Assembly (NCBI GenBank): GCA_026129405.1
Contig: JAHCID010000002.1
Location: forward strand, 124,001-188,000
DNA from: a bacterium
GTDB lineage: Bacteria; Desulfobacterota; Binatia; DP-6
DNA length: 64,000 nt
Direction: 5' to 3'
A program made the translations under genes and the position numbers. The stretch's first letter is position 1. Each line of letters starts with the position of its first letter. Positions 32,747 through 40,960 of this stretch are shown here, piece by piece. The notes under the pieces were generated by a model. That model was not told the DNA's origin, did not search any database, and saw nothing but the letters and a program-made list of their open reading frames with translations.

Positions 32747-34669
32747 CTAGAACTGCCAGGTCACGCGGAGGTGCGTCTCCGAGCGGCCCTGGTTGAGACC
32801 GGCGAGGCCCCACGTTTCGAAGATCGTCGAGCCGCCGCTCGGCGTGACGAAGTAGCGCTGGCCGAGGTTGACGACGAGGTCGTCGCGGATCACCCAGTCG
32901 ACCGCCCAGAACGGCTCCATGTTCCACTGGTTCGTCGTATCGACCGCGATACCGAGGGTCGGGATGATCGAGCCGCCACGATAGAACGTGAACATCGCGA
33001 ACGTGGCCAGCGTCTCCCAGTCGCGAATCTTGTCGCGGAAGGAAACCTCCGAGGGGCGCACACCCGAGGGCAGGTCGAGGCCCCCGACGAGACACTGGCT
33101 CGACCGCTTGCGCTGCTGAGCGGGAAGGTTCGCGATCGTCTGCGCCTCGCAGCCCGGGTTGTCGACGAGGTAGTGCCAGAAGAACTGCCCGGTGAGGAAG
33201 ATCGTGCTCTTCTTGTTGAGGAAGCGCACCCAGGTCGGGCGGTCGAACGCGATCATGCCCTTCCACATGTCCTTCTTCGTGGTGCCGGGCAGCGCAGGGG
33301 TCGAGACCACGGACACCTTCGACACGTCGAAGAACGGAATGCCCATGTCGTAGATCGTCTCGAAGCGGAACACGGCCTGCGTGTACGTCTCGTCCGAGTA
33401 GTTCGCCGACATGCCAATGGTGTGGACGTACGGGTTGATCGCCTCGGCGGGGAACACGCCCCGCCGATACAGGCGGGATGCGCGCTCGCGGTTGTCGGGC
33501 GTGTCGAGGAGCGCGCTCAGCGGGGCGTAGTTGGTGCCGTCGTCGCCGGCGAAGCGCTGGTAGAAGTAGTTGAGCGTGAACTCGACGCCTTGCGGAGTGA
33601 TCGCATGGTAGCGCACGCCGACCTGGCTGTTCTCCATCGGGTTGCGGTTGTAGTTGCCGCGGCCGAAGAGCTCGGAGCCGCCCATCAGGCGATTGCAGGC
33701 GGTCTGACCGCGGCGCGGTCCGCCCGTCACGACGACGTCGGCGCTGCCGCCGGTCTGCACGCACTGGCCGAAGAAGAACGCGCCGTCGTACGGATTGGTC
33801 AGCGGGTTGTAGAAGCGCAGGCCCCACGGCTGCGGCAGGAAGGCCTGCTTCGCCGGCTCCCAGTCGCCGGGGTTCCAGTACCACTCGAGGAAGGTCTGGG
33901 ACAGCGGTCCCATGTTCCCGAAGTCGTAGAGGAACTTGATCATCCACAGCGGGCGGCGGATCTCGTCCCAGCCGAACGCGGGGGCCGGGATCTCCTGCTG
34001 GAAGTGCCAGGTGAGGTCGAGCGGGTTCGCCCGGTCGAGCATGCGGAAGTTGTCGGTCTCACCCCAGACGATCTGCTGGCGGCCGGCGCGGATCTGCAGC
34101 GGCACGCCGCGCAGCTTTAGGTCAATGTACGCCTCGCGCAGCTGGTTCTCGAACTTGATCGCGTCGCGCTCGCCATGCGAGAGGCCGGTGATCTCGAGCT
34201 GATTCTCTCTCAGCTGGCGGCGCACCGTGACGCCGTCGCGCGAGCGCTGGACGGCGATGCTGCCAGGACTGGTCGCCGCCTCGAAGACGTTGCGGCCGTT
34301 CGGGTACGCGAAGCCGTGGACGTCCGTCTTTTCGACGAAGCCGGGCGTATAGTCGTAGACGCTGTCGTAGACACCGCGCCAGTAGACCGACAGCTTCGAG
34401 CGCTCGAGGAACGGGATCGAGTACTTTCCGATGAGCTTGCCGCCCTCGTACCAGTCGTAATCGAGGCGGATGCGTGCGGTATTGCGCTGCTGGACGAACG
34501 ACCAATCCGTAGCGTCCGGATGCCGGAAGAGCTGCTGCGCCTGGACGTTGCCGGAGATCTGGAGATCTCCGAAGCGCAGCGTGCCTTCGGCCCGTTCCGG
34601 TCCGACCAGCGACGAGAGAATACAGACGACGACGGCCGCGACGGCCAGACCAAGGCGGCGATCCACCAT
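32747..34669 (-). CDS. DUF1302-like outer membrane protein
   Basis: The 640-residue protein has a signal peptide (RRLGLAVAAVVVCILSSLVG) followed by beta-rich, aromatic-rich sequence typical of an outer membrane barrel. It resembles DUF1302 proteins: FGDLQISGNVQAQQLFRHP at the mature N-terminus, LQIRAGRQQIVWGETDNFRM in the middle and a C-terminal phenylalanine (RVTWQF) as in barrel proteins. DUF1302 partners are often DUF1329 lipoproteins in lipid or steroid-related loci; no DUF1329 gene is in the window. The start at 34669 has AAGGAGGGGGG upstream; the in-frame start at 34702 lacks one. Confidence 0.78.
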   Translation of the reverse strand: MVDRRLGLAVAAVVVCILSSLVGPERAEGTLRFGDLQISGNVQAQQLFRHPDATDWSFVQQRNTARIRLDYDWYEGGKLIGKYSIPFLERSKLSVYWRGVYDSVYDYTPGFVEKTDVHGFAYPNGRNVFEAATSPGSIAVQRSRDGVTVRRQLRENQLEITGLSHGERDAIKFENQLREAYIDLKLRGVPLQIRAGRQQIVWGETDNFRMLDRANPLDLTWHFQQEIPAPAFGWDEIRRPLWMIKFLYDFGNMGPLSQTFLEWYWNPGDWEPAKQAFLPQPWGLRFYNPLTNPYDGAFFFGQCVQTGGSADVVVTGGPRRGQTACNRLMGGSELFGRGNYNRNPMENSQVGVRYHAITPQGVEFTLNYFYQRFAGDDGTNYAPLSALLDTPDNRERASRLYRRGVFPAEAINPYVHTIGMSANYSDETYTQAVFRFETIYDMGIPFFDVSKVSVVSTPALPGTTKKDMWKGMIAFDRPTWVRFLNKKSTIFLTGQFFWHYLVDNPGCEAQTIANLPAQQRKRSSQCLVGGLDLPSGVRPSEVSFRDKIRDWETLATFAMFTFYRGGSIIPTLGIAVDTTNQWNMEPFWAVDWVIRDDLVVNLGQRYFVTPSGGSTIFETWGLAGLNQGRSETHLRVTWQF

Positions 34670-34805
34670 GCCCCCCTCCTTGTCCGAAGACTTCGATGGC
34701 ACCGGTGCTGAAGCGGCGCCTTGCTAGCGCAAGTGAGGGTGGGATTGCAATGCGTTTTGCCCCGTGCAGTGCCATGGCGCGACCGGCCTACGTGCCCGAA
34801 AACAC

Positions 34806-34842
34806 GAACGGCGGAGGCCGCATCGTGCGACCTCCGCCGTTC
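34806..34842 (-). terminator. perfect 12-bp intrinsic terminator after the cysteine-rich secreted gene
   Basis: GAACGGCGGAGG at 34806-34817 pairs perfectly with CCTCCGCCGTTC at 34831-34842 around a 13-base loop that itself has a CGCA/TGCG stem. Read on the minus strand it follows the stop of the gene at 34867 by 24 bases and is followed by GTGTTTTC. It is the clearest terminator in the window. Confidence 0.75.
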
Positions 34843-34866
34843 GGCGTCGAGCGGACTCCCGGGAGC

Positions 34867-36393
34867 CTATTGGGAGAGCGTCATGGTCTGGATGACGGGC
34901 AGAAGGATGGCCCCCGGACCCGGCAGACCGGTGAGGTTGTCCACCGTCGCGTCCGTCGTGCGCGCCTCGCAGAACACCGCCGCGAGCACCGCACCCTCGC
35001 TCGTCTTCGGTGACGTCGTGTCGGGAAATGCGGGCGCGACGGGGACCGGGTTACCGGTGCGGACGATGAAGCCAGCCGAATCGGGTGCGGTCGGGAAGCA
35101 CGGCAGGATCGGGTTGTTCGAGCAGCAGGTCTGGTTGATGCCGCCCTTGGGTGCGGGCGTGGACGAGCAGTCGACGGTGCAGCTGCCGCTGCACGAATCA
35201 TCGATGGTCTGGCCAGGGCACGGCTTCGAGCCCTCCTTGCGCGACTCGCCCGTCGTGAGCGGCAGGTCGATCACGAGGACGCCGGCCGGCTGTCCCGAGG
35301 GGAGGCAGTCGGAGGAGAGCTGATAGTTCTGATCTCCCCTCGAGCCGACGACGCTGGTGAGACCGTTCACGGTGCAGGGCTGACCCTGGCTACGGCCGCT
35401 CTGGCAGGTGCCCGTGGAACCGATCGTACCGTTGCCCGAGCAGCGCGGGCAGACCTGGCTGTCCGGCTGGAGCACGAACACGCGCGAGTTCAGGTTGACG
35501 TTGGCCGTGGCCGCGCCGGTGGTCGTGTCGTACGTCCCGTCGATCCGGTCGCGACGGAACTCGTTCACGACGCAGACGGGGACGTTGTTCGACAGGAGGG
35601 GCAGCGGCGCGCCGAACGTCGGGCCGTTTTTCGTGCCAGCGCCGACCTTTCCGCACGACCGACACGTGGTGTCCGACGTGCCGTCGCACTCGGAGAGGCA
35701 GAAGTTCAGCGACGAGCCGTTCACCACGGGGAAGTTGTGCGATTCGCCGCTGTAGCCGTTGTCGAGGTCCGAGCCCGTCGGCGGCACTAGCATGTTGAGC
35801 TCCTGCGGCAGGCCGGGTGCCTCGCGCTCGGGACAGACGTCGAAGCAGGCGGCCTGGACCCCGCTGCAGTCGCCGCTCGGGTCCGTACAGGGAAGGCACT
35901 GCACCTTGATCAGGTTCTTGCCGTTCCCGCCGGGCGCTTTGACCACCATCTTGAGGGTGCCCTTGCCCTTCGGCGACGGCTTCTTGCCCTTCTTGGCCAG
36001 CGTGAGGATGGCCGTGCCGGTGGTGCCGCACGACGCTTCCGTCGTCGACGGCGCCGACAGGCCGGGGAACTTCTTCGCGTTGCCCTTCGGGAAGTTCAGC
36101 TTGGTGAGCGACGCGTCCGGCGTGCAGCCGTCGATCGCCGTCGACAGGCTACAGGCCGAGACTTCGATCGTACACGAGCCGTTCGTCGAGCCGTCCTTGT
36201 CGCACGGCGTGCCGTCGACGCAGGTGACGGTGGTGAACTTGTTGCCCGGTGCGACGGTGGCGTCGTCGCTGACGTTCCACACGGCGTTGCACGCCAGCCC
36301 CTTCTGCGCCCCGATCACCTTGGCTCGGGCCGGGGCAACGCTGGCGACGGCGAGCGCACACGCCATCGTCGCGATCACTGCGATACGATTCAT
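34867..36393 (-). CDS. secreted cysteine-rich protein with about 30 cysteines, function unknown
   Basis: The 508-residue protein starts with a signal peptide (MNRIAVIATMACALAVASVA...ARA). The mature chain has about 30 cysteines spread over its length, often in pairs such as CLPCTD, CRSCG, CPRCSGNG and TCCSNN, and is rich in Gly, Ser and Thr. A basic stretch (KKGKKPSPKGKGTLKMVVKA) sits near residue 130. No catalytic motif is seen. The ATG at 36393 has GAGGAGGCTTCCC upstream; the longer frame to 37215 overlaps the DsbA gene and is not used. It lies beside VKOR-DsbA and DsbA-like genes that could form its disulfides. Confidence 0.8.
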   Translation of the reverse strand: MNRIAVIATMACALAVASVAPARAKVIGAQKGLACNAVWNVSDDATVAPGNKFTTVTCVDGTPCDKDGSTNGSCTIEVSACSLSTAIDGCTPDASLTKLNFPKGNAKKFPGLSAPSTTEASCGTTGTAILTLAKKGKKPSPKGKGTLKMVVKAPGGNGKNLIKVQCLPCTDPSGDCSGVQAACFDVCPEREAPGLPQELNMLVPPTGSDLDNGYSGESHNFPVVNGSSLNFCLSECDGTSDTTCRSCGKVGAGTKNGPTFGAPLPLLSNNVPVCVVNEFRRDRIDGTYDTTTGAATANVNLNSRVFVLQPDSQVCPRCSGNGTIGSTGTCQSGRSQGQPCTVNGLTSVVGSRGDQNYQLSSDCLPSGQPAGVLVIDLPLTTGESRKEGSKPCPGQTIDDSCSGSCTVDCSSTPAPKGGINQTCCSNNPILPCFPTAPDSAGFIVRTGNPVPVAPAFPDTTSPKTSEGAVLAAVFCEARTTDATVDNLTGLPGPGAILLPVIQTMTLSQ

Positions 36394-36490
36394 GGGAAGC
36401 CTCCTCGGTGGCCGAGCGGCCAGGTTCGGGTCCGCTGAACGAGTCGTTCTCCGATGGAACGACGACTGGTCGATGGGGCGCGTGTCGCAG

Positions 36491-36518
36491 CGGATGCCTT
36501 CCCGGTTAAAGGCATCCG
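36491..36518. repeat. 10-bp inverted repeat upstream of the cysteine-rich gene
   Basis: CGGATGCCTT at 36491-36500 is mirrored by AAGGCATCCG at 36509-36518 with an 8-base spacer. It overlaps the putative -10 box of the minus-strand promoter, so it could be an operator, or the terminator of a short RNA. Confidence 0.5.
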
Positions 36519-36531
36519 CCCAAGCCGTCAA
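36504..36531 (-). promoter_or_regulatory. possible promoter for the cysteine-rich secreted gene
   Basis: On the minus strand TTGACG (36526-36531) is followed after 15-16 bases by TTTAAC/TTAACC (36504-36510). The spacer is short and the -10 imperfect. It is in an unusually AT-rich patch of a GC-rich genome, about 110 bases before the ATG at 36393. Confidence 0.35.
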
Positions 36532-36605
36532 TATGAACCGGGCAGTCATCGCGACTGGAGCGCAGACGCCCAGTCGCGCGGATTCGTTACGCAATGCGGC
36601 GAGGG

Positions 36606-37517
36606 TCAGCTCGGCTTGTCGCCCGCGAGCTCCTCGTCGATCACCTGCTTGAAGGCGTCGGCCGACTGCGCACCGTTCACCCGCCGCCCGTTCACGATGA
36701 AGGCGGGCGTCGACGTGATGCCGATCTCCGCCGCCTCCTTCACGTCCTTCTCCACCGCCGCCAGCGTCTCGCGCGCGTCGTAGCAGGTCTTCAGCTTGGC
36801 GACGTCGATGTCGCCGGCCGCCTTGGCGTACTCCTCCACCTTCGACCAGAAGTTGTCCTTGTCGATGTCCTTCTGGTTGGTGAAGAGTGCCGTGTAGAGC
36901 TTCCAGAACTGGTCGTTGCCCTGCTGGAACGCGCATTCGGTGGCGATCGCAGCCGGCTCCGCCCAGGGGTGGATCTGCGTGAGCGGAAGCTGCTTGAAGA
37001 CGAAGCGGACCTTGCCCTCGTAGGCGGGCAGGACCTCCTGCTCGATGATGTCGTGCGCTCGGCTGCAGAACGGACACTCGAAGTCGGACCACTCGACGAT
37101 CGTCACCTTGGCGTCGGCCGGGCCGCGCGACGGCTCCTGGTCGAGCGAGACGCGCTGCATGATCGCCGTGCGCGGGTCGATCGTGATGTCGAGCGCCTCC
37201 CCGCGGAACAGCCACTTGCCGTCGTTGGTGATGTAGAAGAGGACGTCCTGCTTCTGCTCGCCGAGCTGGGCTTCGAGGTTGCCCTTCTGCCAGCCGGGGA
37301 ACTCGGCGTCTTCCAGCGTGGTGACCGAGAACGCCACGCCGGGCGTGTCGACGGCCTGCTGGAAGTACTCGATGACGTTCTTCTTGACGGCGTCCGCATC
37401 GACCTTCGCCGCCGTTGCGCCGTTGCCGCCGCCCCCACCGGCGCCGCTTCCGCCGCCTCCGCAGGCCACGAGGAACGCCAGGACGGAGACGAGAAACGAC
37501 CGAGGGGTGCGCAGCAT
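36606..37517 (-). CDS. DsbA-like thioredoxin-fold lipoprotein
   Basis: The 303-residue protein has a lipoprotein signal (LVSVLAFLVAC, lipobox Cys ~19), a Gly-rich linker, a DsbC/DsbG-like N-terminal region (~45-125; VIEYFQQAVDTPGVAFSV) and a DsbA-type thioredoxin domain with active site CPFC in EWSDFECPFCSRAH and cis-proline motif TSTPAFIVNG. The order suggests a disulfide oxidase or isomerase tethered to the membrane. It is transcribed toward the cysteine-rich secreted gene 212 bases away and resembles the thioredoxin half of the VKOR-DsbA fusion. Confidence 0.9.
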   Translation of the reverse strand: MLRTPRSFLVSVLAFLVACGGGGSGAGGGGGNGATAAKVDADAVKKNVIEYFQQAVDTPGVAFSVTTLEDAEFPGWQKGNLEAQLGEQKQDVLFYITNDGKWLFRGEALDITIDPRTAIMQRVSLDQEPSRGPADAKVTIVEWSDFECPFCSRAHDIIEQEVLPAYEGKVRFVFKQLPLTQIHPWAEPAAIATECAFQQGNDQFWKLYTALFTNQKDIDKDNFWSKVEEYAKAAGDIDVAKLKTCYDARETLAAVEKDVKEAAEIGITSTPAFIVNGRRVNGAQSADAFKQVIDEELAGDKPS

Positions 37518-37549
37518 CGCGCGCTTCTAGTGCCGGCGCCTGTTTGCAG

Positions 37550-39322
37550 TCAAGGACGTGGCACGGATGCGAGGCTTCGGAGCCCCGTCGCTGGTGCGTC
37601 GAAGCCGGGCCAGAGCGCGAGCGCGGCCTCGAAGTCGGCGCGCGCGAGCGGTGCGACGCGCGGGCCCCAGAGCCAGAGGAGCGCGCGGCCGCGCTGATAG
37701 CGGCTGACGGCCTCTTCGACCGGCACGCGAAGCGGCGCGACGACGGTCTCGAGCAGGGCCGCAGCGCCGGTCGCCTCGATGGCGGTGGTCGGGCCGGTGA
37801 CGCCCTCGACCGTCGACGTCGGCTGACCGTCGCGGACGAGCACGATCGCGCCGCCGTCGAGGTACGCGATGCGCCAGCCGGGCATCCGCCCGATCGCGCC
37901 GGCCAGCTCGAGCCGCCCCGGCGCCGGGTGATGCAGCACGACGGCGCCGATCCCCCGGCGCTCGGCCAGGGCCGCGAAGCGGGCCGAATCGGCGAGCGCG
38001 GCCTCGTACTCCTCGTAGACCGCCGGCGGATACATCTGGAGGCGGCCGTCGAAGAAGACGCGACGCTGCGGCCAGGCGCGCCAGAGGAGCCAGCCGCCGA
38101 GCAGATCGTCGTTGAACACCCGCGCCTCCGGCGCGTTGGCCTGGAGCCAGTCGACCGCCCCGGCCGAGAAGAGCAGGCGCGACTCGCCGAGGCCGAACGC
38201 CCGCGTCATCCGCATCGACTGGTAGAAGGTGCCGCGCACGACCCAGCCGGCAACGACGAGCGCCGTGACCGCCATCGCCAGGTTCAGCGTCGGTACGAGG
38301 CGGTGCGACGCGGCCGCCAGCCGCCGGGCCAGCGGGCCGAAACCCTCGGCGACGAAGGGCAGGACGCCGAGCCCGACGAGCGCGACGTTGCGGCGCGCCA
38401 TGGCGCCGAGCGCGACGAAGGTCGCCGCCGTCAGCAGCGACGACAGTCGCCAGCGACGGAACGAGACCATCGCCGCCAGCGCGGCGAGCGCCACGAGCGC
38501 GACCAGGCCGAAGGCGGCGGCCGGCGACAGCTCGGCCAGCGCCGTCGGCCGGTGCTCGACGATCCCGAGCGAGGTGACGTCCCGGCCGCGGATGACGGTG
38601 AGGAGCCGCAGCGGGAAGAGGGCACCGGTGAGGCCGAACGGGGTACACGCCTCGGCGATGGCCGAGCCCACGAGCGCGACGCCGAGGCGCTGCTCCTCGT
38701 CCGGCGGCCGCCGGCTCGCCGCCGTCCAGCCGGCGGGGAGAGGCACCCAGCGCGCGACGAGCGTGCCCGCGAGCGCGAGCCCGATCACGCCGACGCCGAG
38801 CACCGACAGCGCGTGACAGTTCGCCCACACGACCTGCATCGCGACCAGGAGCGCAACGGCGCGCCAGCCGATGCGCCCGTCGAGGACGAGGAGCGAGGTC
38901 GCGAGCAGGCACAGCGTCACCGCCTCGGGGCGCGCGGTGAAGCGCTCGACCGTGATCAGCGCCGCGAGCAGCACGACGATCGCCGCGGCCCACGCCGGCA
39001 GCCGTCGCTGCGCCAGCCGCCACGCCGCCGCGAACGCACCGAGGTAGAGCGCGCCGCAGCCGAGCGCGACGGCCGCGGCGCCGCCGAGCACCCACAGCCC
39101 GTAGAGCCCGAGCTCGAAGAGCCACTGACGATTCACCCATGGGGCTTCCGGCGCGGTGAACGAGAAGGGATCGCCGCGGACCACCGTGCCGGTGTCGGCG
39201 ATGAGACGGCCGCTGGCGAGGTGCCACCACGTGTCGGAGTCGTCGAGACGGTGGACCTGGAGCACCGCGATCAGGAGCAGCCCCGCCAGCCCCGCCAGGC
39301 GATCCGTCCAGCTGCCGCGCAC
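37550..39322 (-). CDS. multi-spanning membrane protein, GT-C-like, function unknown
   Basis: The 590-residue protein has about ten hydrophobic helices in its first ~370 residues and a soluble C-terminus. The N-terminal loop DDSDTWWHLASGRLIADTG and PWVNRQWLFELGLY fit a family of uncharacterised GT-C-like membrane proteins whose first loop carries acidic residues, as in protein or lipid glycosyltransferases. The C-terminal part (VFNDDLLGGWLLWRAWPQRR, VFFDGRLQMY) is a common feature of that family. A GTG at 39322 starts it. Donor and acceptor are unknown. Confidence 0.65.
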   Translation of the reverse strand: MRGSWTDRLAGLAGLLLIAVLQVHRLDDSDTWWHLASGRLIADTGTVVRGDPFSFTAPEAPWVNRQWLFELGLYGLWVLGGAAAVALGCGALYLGAFAAAWRLAQRRLPAWAAAIVVLLAALITVERFTARPEAVTLCLLATSLLVLDGRIGWRAVALLVAMQVVWANCHALSVLGVGVIGLALAGTLVARWVPLPAGWTAASRRPPDEEQRLGVALVGSAIAEACTPFGLTGALFPLRLLTVIRGRDVTSLGIVEHRPTALAELSPAAAFGLVALVALAALAAMVSFRRWRLSSLLTAATFVALGAMARRNVALVGLGVLPFVAEGFGPLARRLAAASHRLVPTLNLAMAVTALVVAGWVVRGTFYQSMRMTRAFGLGESRLLFSAGAVDWLQANAPEARVFNDDLLGGWLLWRAWPQRRVFFDGRLQMYPPAVYEEYEAALADSARFAALAERRGIGAVVLHHPAPGRLELAGAIGRMPGWRIAYLDGGAIVLVRDGQPTSTVEGVTGPTTAIEATGAAALLETVVAPLRVPVEEAVSRYQRGRALLWLWGPRVAPLARADFEAALALWPGFDAPATGLRSLASVPRP

Positions 39323-39358
39323 GCGCGCGGTCTAGCAGACCTCGCCCGGGGCACAACC

Positions 39359-39387
39359 TTGACCGTCCGGCGGGCCGCCGTTACAGA
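39359..39387 (+). promoter_or_regulatory. possible promoter for a leaderless or very short-leader mRNA
   Basis: TTGACC at 39359-39364 and TACAGA at 39382-39387 are 17 bases apart. The ATG of the next gene is at 39394, seven bases after the -10 box, so the transcript could begin at the start codon. No ribosome binding site is seen before that ATG. Confidence 0.35.
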
Positions 39388-39393
39388 CGCGCC

Positions 39394-40158
39394 ATGTCGC
39401 GAGCCGTCGCGTCCGTCGCCGCCGTGCTCCTCGTCGCCTTCGTCGTGGCTGCAGAGGAGCCGGCGCCCACTCCCGCCGCGGGCACGACCGGCACCACGGT
39501 GGTCGAAGGAGCGCCCGAGGCGACGGTGCAGACCACCGAGATCGTCGGCGCCCCGCCCGATCTCACCGGCCGCTGGTTCCTGCTCGCCGATCTCGCCTTC
39601 CAGAACAACCCGGCGCGCATCCTCGTGCCCGCGTTCTGGTCGGTGTCGAACGTGAACGGCACGATGGACGTCGAGGTGCGCTTCGTCGGCCTGCCGGCGA
39701 ACGTGGCCGCGGCCTACAGGAAGGCGGCGGAGACGCGGACGTCGTGGACGCCGACGCCGGCCGACCTCGACGCCATCCGCGACCAGTGGGACGCGCTCCC
39801 CGCCGAGGATCGCGGCTTCGCGAATCTGGCCGTCAAGCTCGTTGGCAGGGATGCCTTCGACGACGTCATCAAGGGCGAGCCGCTCGTGCAGGACGCGCTC
39901 TGGGTGGCGCAGCTGACGGGCAACTTCCGCCCCGGCGGCGGTCGGCCCGTGCGCGAGGTCGTGATCTTCGGGGCCAAGGAGCAGATCGAGAACGGGTGGT
40001 CGGGAACCTACATGAGCGTCGCTGTGGCCAATGCGCCGTTCCCGGTGCCCATCCAGCTGAGCGGGACGTTTCGCATGTGGCGCGTCGATCCGCGTCCGGC
40101 CCGCGGCATCCTCGCCCGTATCGCCGACTGGTTCGCCGGATGCGGCCGTAAGCCATAG
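39394..40158 (+). CDS. secreted protein, function unknown
   Basis: The 254-residue product has a signal peptide (VASVAAVLLVAFVVAAE), a Thr/Ala-rich linker, and a soluble domain with PPDLTGRWFLLADLAFQ, a strand-rich middle (MDVEVRFVGLPANVAAAY) and a C-terminal GWSGTYMSVAVAN ... IQLSGTFRMWRV. This resembles a small beta-sandwich or lipocalin-like fold, but no family is recognised. One cysteine lies near the C-terminus. It is divergent from the GT-C-like gene at 39322. Confidence 0.7.
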   Translation: MSRAVASVAAVLLVAFVVAAEEPAPTPAAGTTGTTVVEGAPEATVQTTEIVGAPPDLTGRWFLLADLAFQNNPARILVPAFWSVSNVNGTMDVEVRFVGLPANVAAAYRKAAETRTSWTPTPADLDAIRDQWDALPAEDRGFANLAVKLVGRDAFDDVIKGEPLVQDALWVAQLTGNFRPGGGRPVREVVIFGAKEQIENGWSGTYMSVAVANAPFPVPIQLSGTFRMWRVDPRPARGILARIADWFAGCGRKP

Positions 40159-40288
40159 CTCCTCCCTATGCCGGGACGCGGCTCGCCTGTTTCCTGGGTG
40201 CGCGCTCCGGCATTCACGTGTTGTTGGCAGACGCGCACCGGCGGTACGCCTGGCACCGGCGACGTAACCCGGATCGCCAGGAGGTCGC

Positions 40289-40930
40289 ATGGTCCGCTAC
40301 GCACTCTTGGGCCTGCTGATGGAGCAGGCCGACTACGGCTACCGTCTGAAGCGTCGCTTCGACGAGCGGGTCGGGACGCTGTGGCACTTGAACATCGGGC
40401 AGGTCTACCAGACGCTGCGTGCGCTCCAGCGCGCCGGCCTGGTGAACGAGATCGAGGGCGAGCCCAGCAACGAGCCCTACCCGGGCCGCCGCATGTTCGC
40501 GCTCACCGGCAAGGGGCAGCGCGTGTTGGAGCGCTGGCTGCACCGTCCGCCGGTGCGCCCGCGTCCCGTACGCGACGAGACCCTGATCCGCCTCCTGGTG
40601 CTGGAGCCGGCGCGGCGCGGGCAGGCGATCGCCCGCGTCGTCGAGCAGGAGCAGCTCTATCGCCGGGAGATCACGCGTCTGCAGGCACAGAAGCGGCGTC
40701 TGCCGCACGCCGAGGACGGCGGCAGCCTCGTCGGCCACTTCGGCGTGGAGGCGGCGTTGCTGCATACCGAGGCGCATCTCAAGTGGCTCGAGTACTGCCG
40801 CACCTACCTCGAGCGCGCCGCCCAGCAGGACGTCGCCGACGACGCCGCGACCGGCGACGCACTCGACGGTGTGCCGCCGTCGCTGCCCCACGCGTCGCTG
40901 CCGCACGCCGAGGCGCGCCCGAGTGCCTGA
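40289..40930 (+). CDS. PadR-family transcription regulator
   Basis: The 213-residue protein begins with the PadR winged helix: ALLGLLMEQADYGYRLKRRFDE, LNIGQVYQTLRALQRAGLV and the wing YPGRRMFALTGKGQRVL. The C-terminal ~100 residues are a helical dimerisation region (YRREITRLQAQKRR). GCCAGGAGGTCGC precedes the ATG. PadR proteins usually repress a nearby transporter or detoxification gene; no obvious target adjoins it, and the neighbouring gene is a convergent membrane glycosyltransferase-like protein. Confidence 0.88.
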   Translation: MVRYALLGLLMEQADYGYRLKRRFDERVGTLWHLNIGQVYQTLRALQRAGLVNEIEGEPSNEPYPGRRMFALTGKGQRVLERWLHRPPVRPRPVRDETLIRLLVLEPARRGQAIARVVEQEQLYRREITRLQAQKRRLPHAEDGGSLVGHFGVEAALLHTEAHLKWLEYCRTYLERAAQQDVADDAATGDALDGVPPSLPHASLPHAEARPSA

Positions 40931-40960
40931 GCGCGTCCGCGGGCCACGGAAGGCCCGAGC

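Noticed and set aside
36394-37215. N-terminal extension of the cysteine-rich protein to 782 residues
   Set aside because: It overlaps the DsbA-like gene in another frame, and a signal peptide with ribosome binding site starts at 36393.
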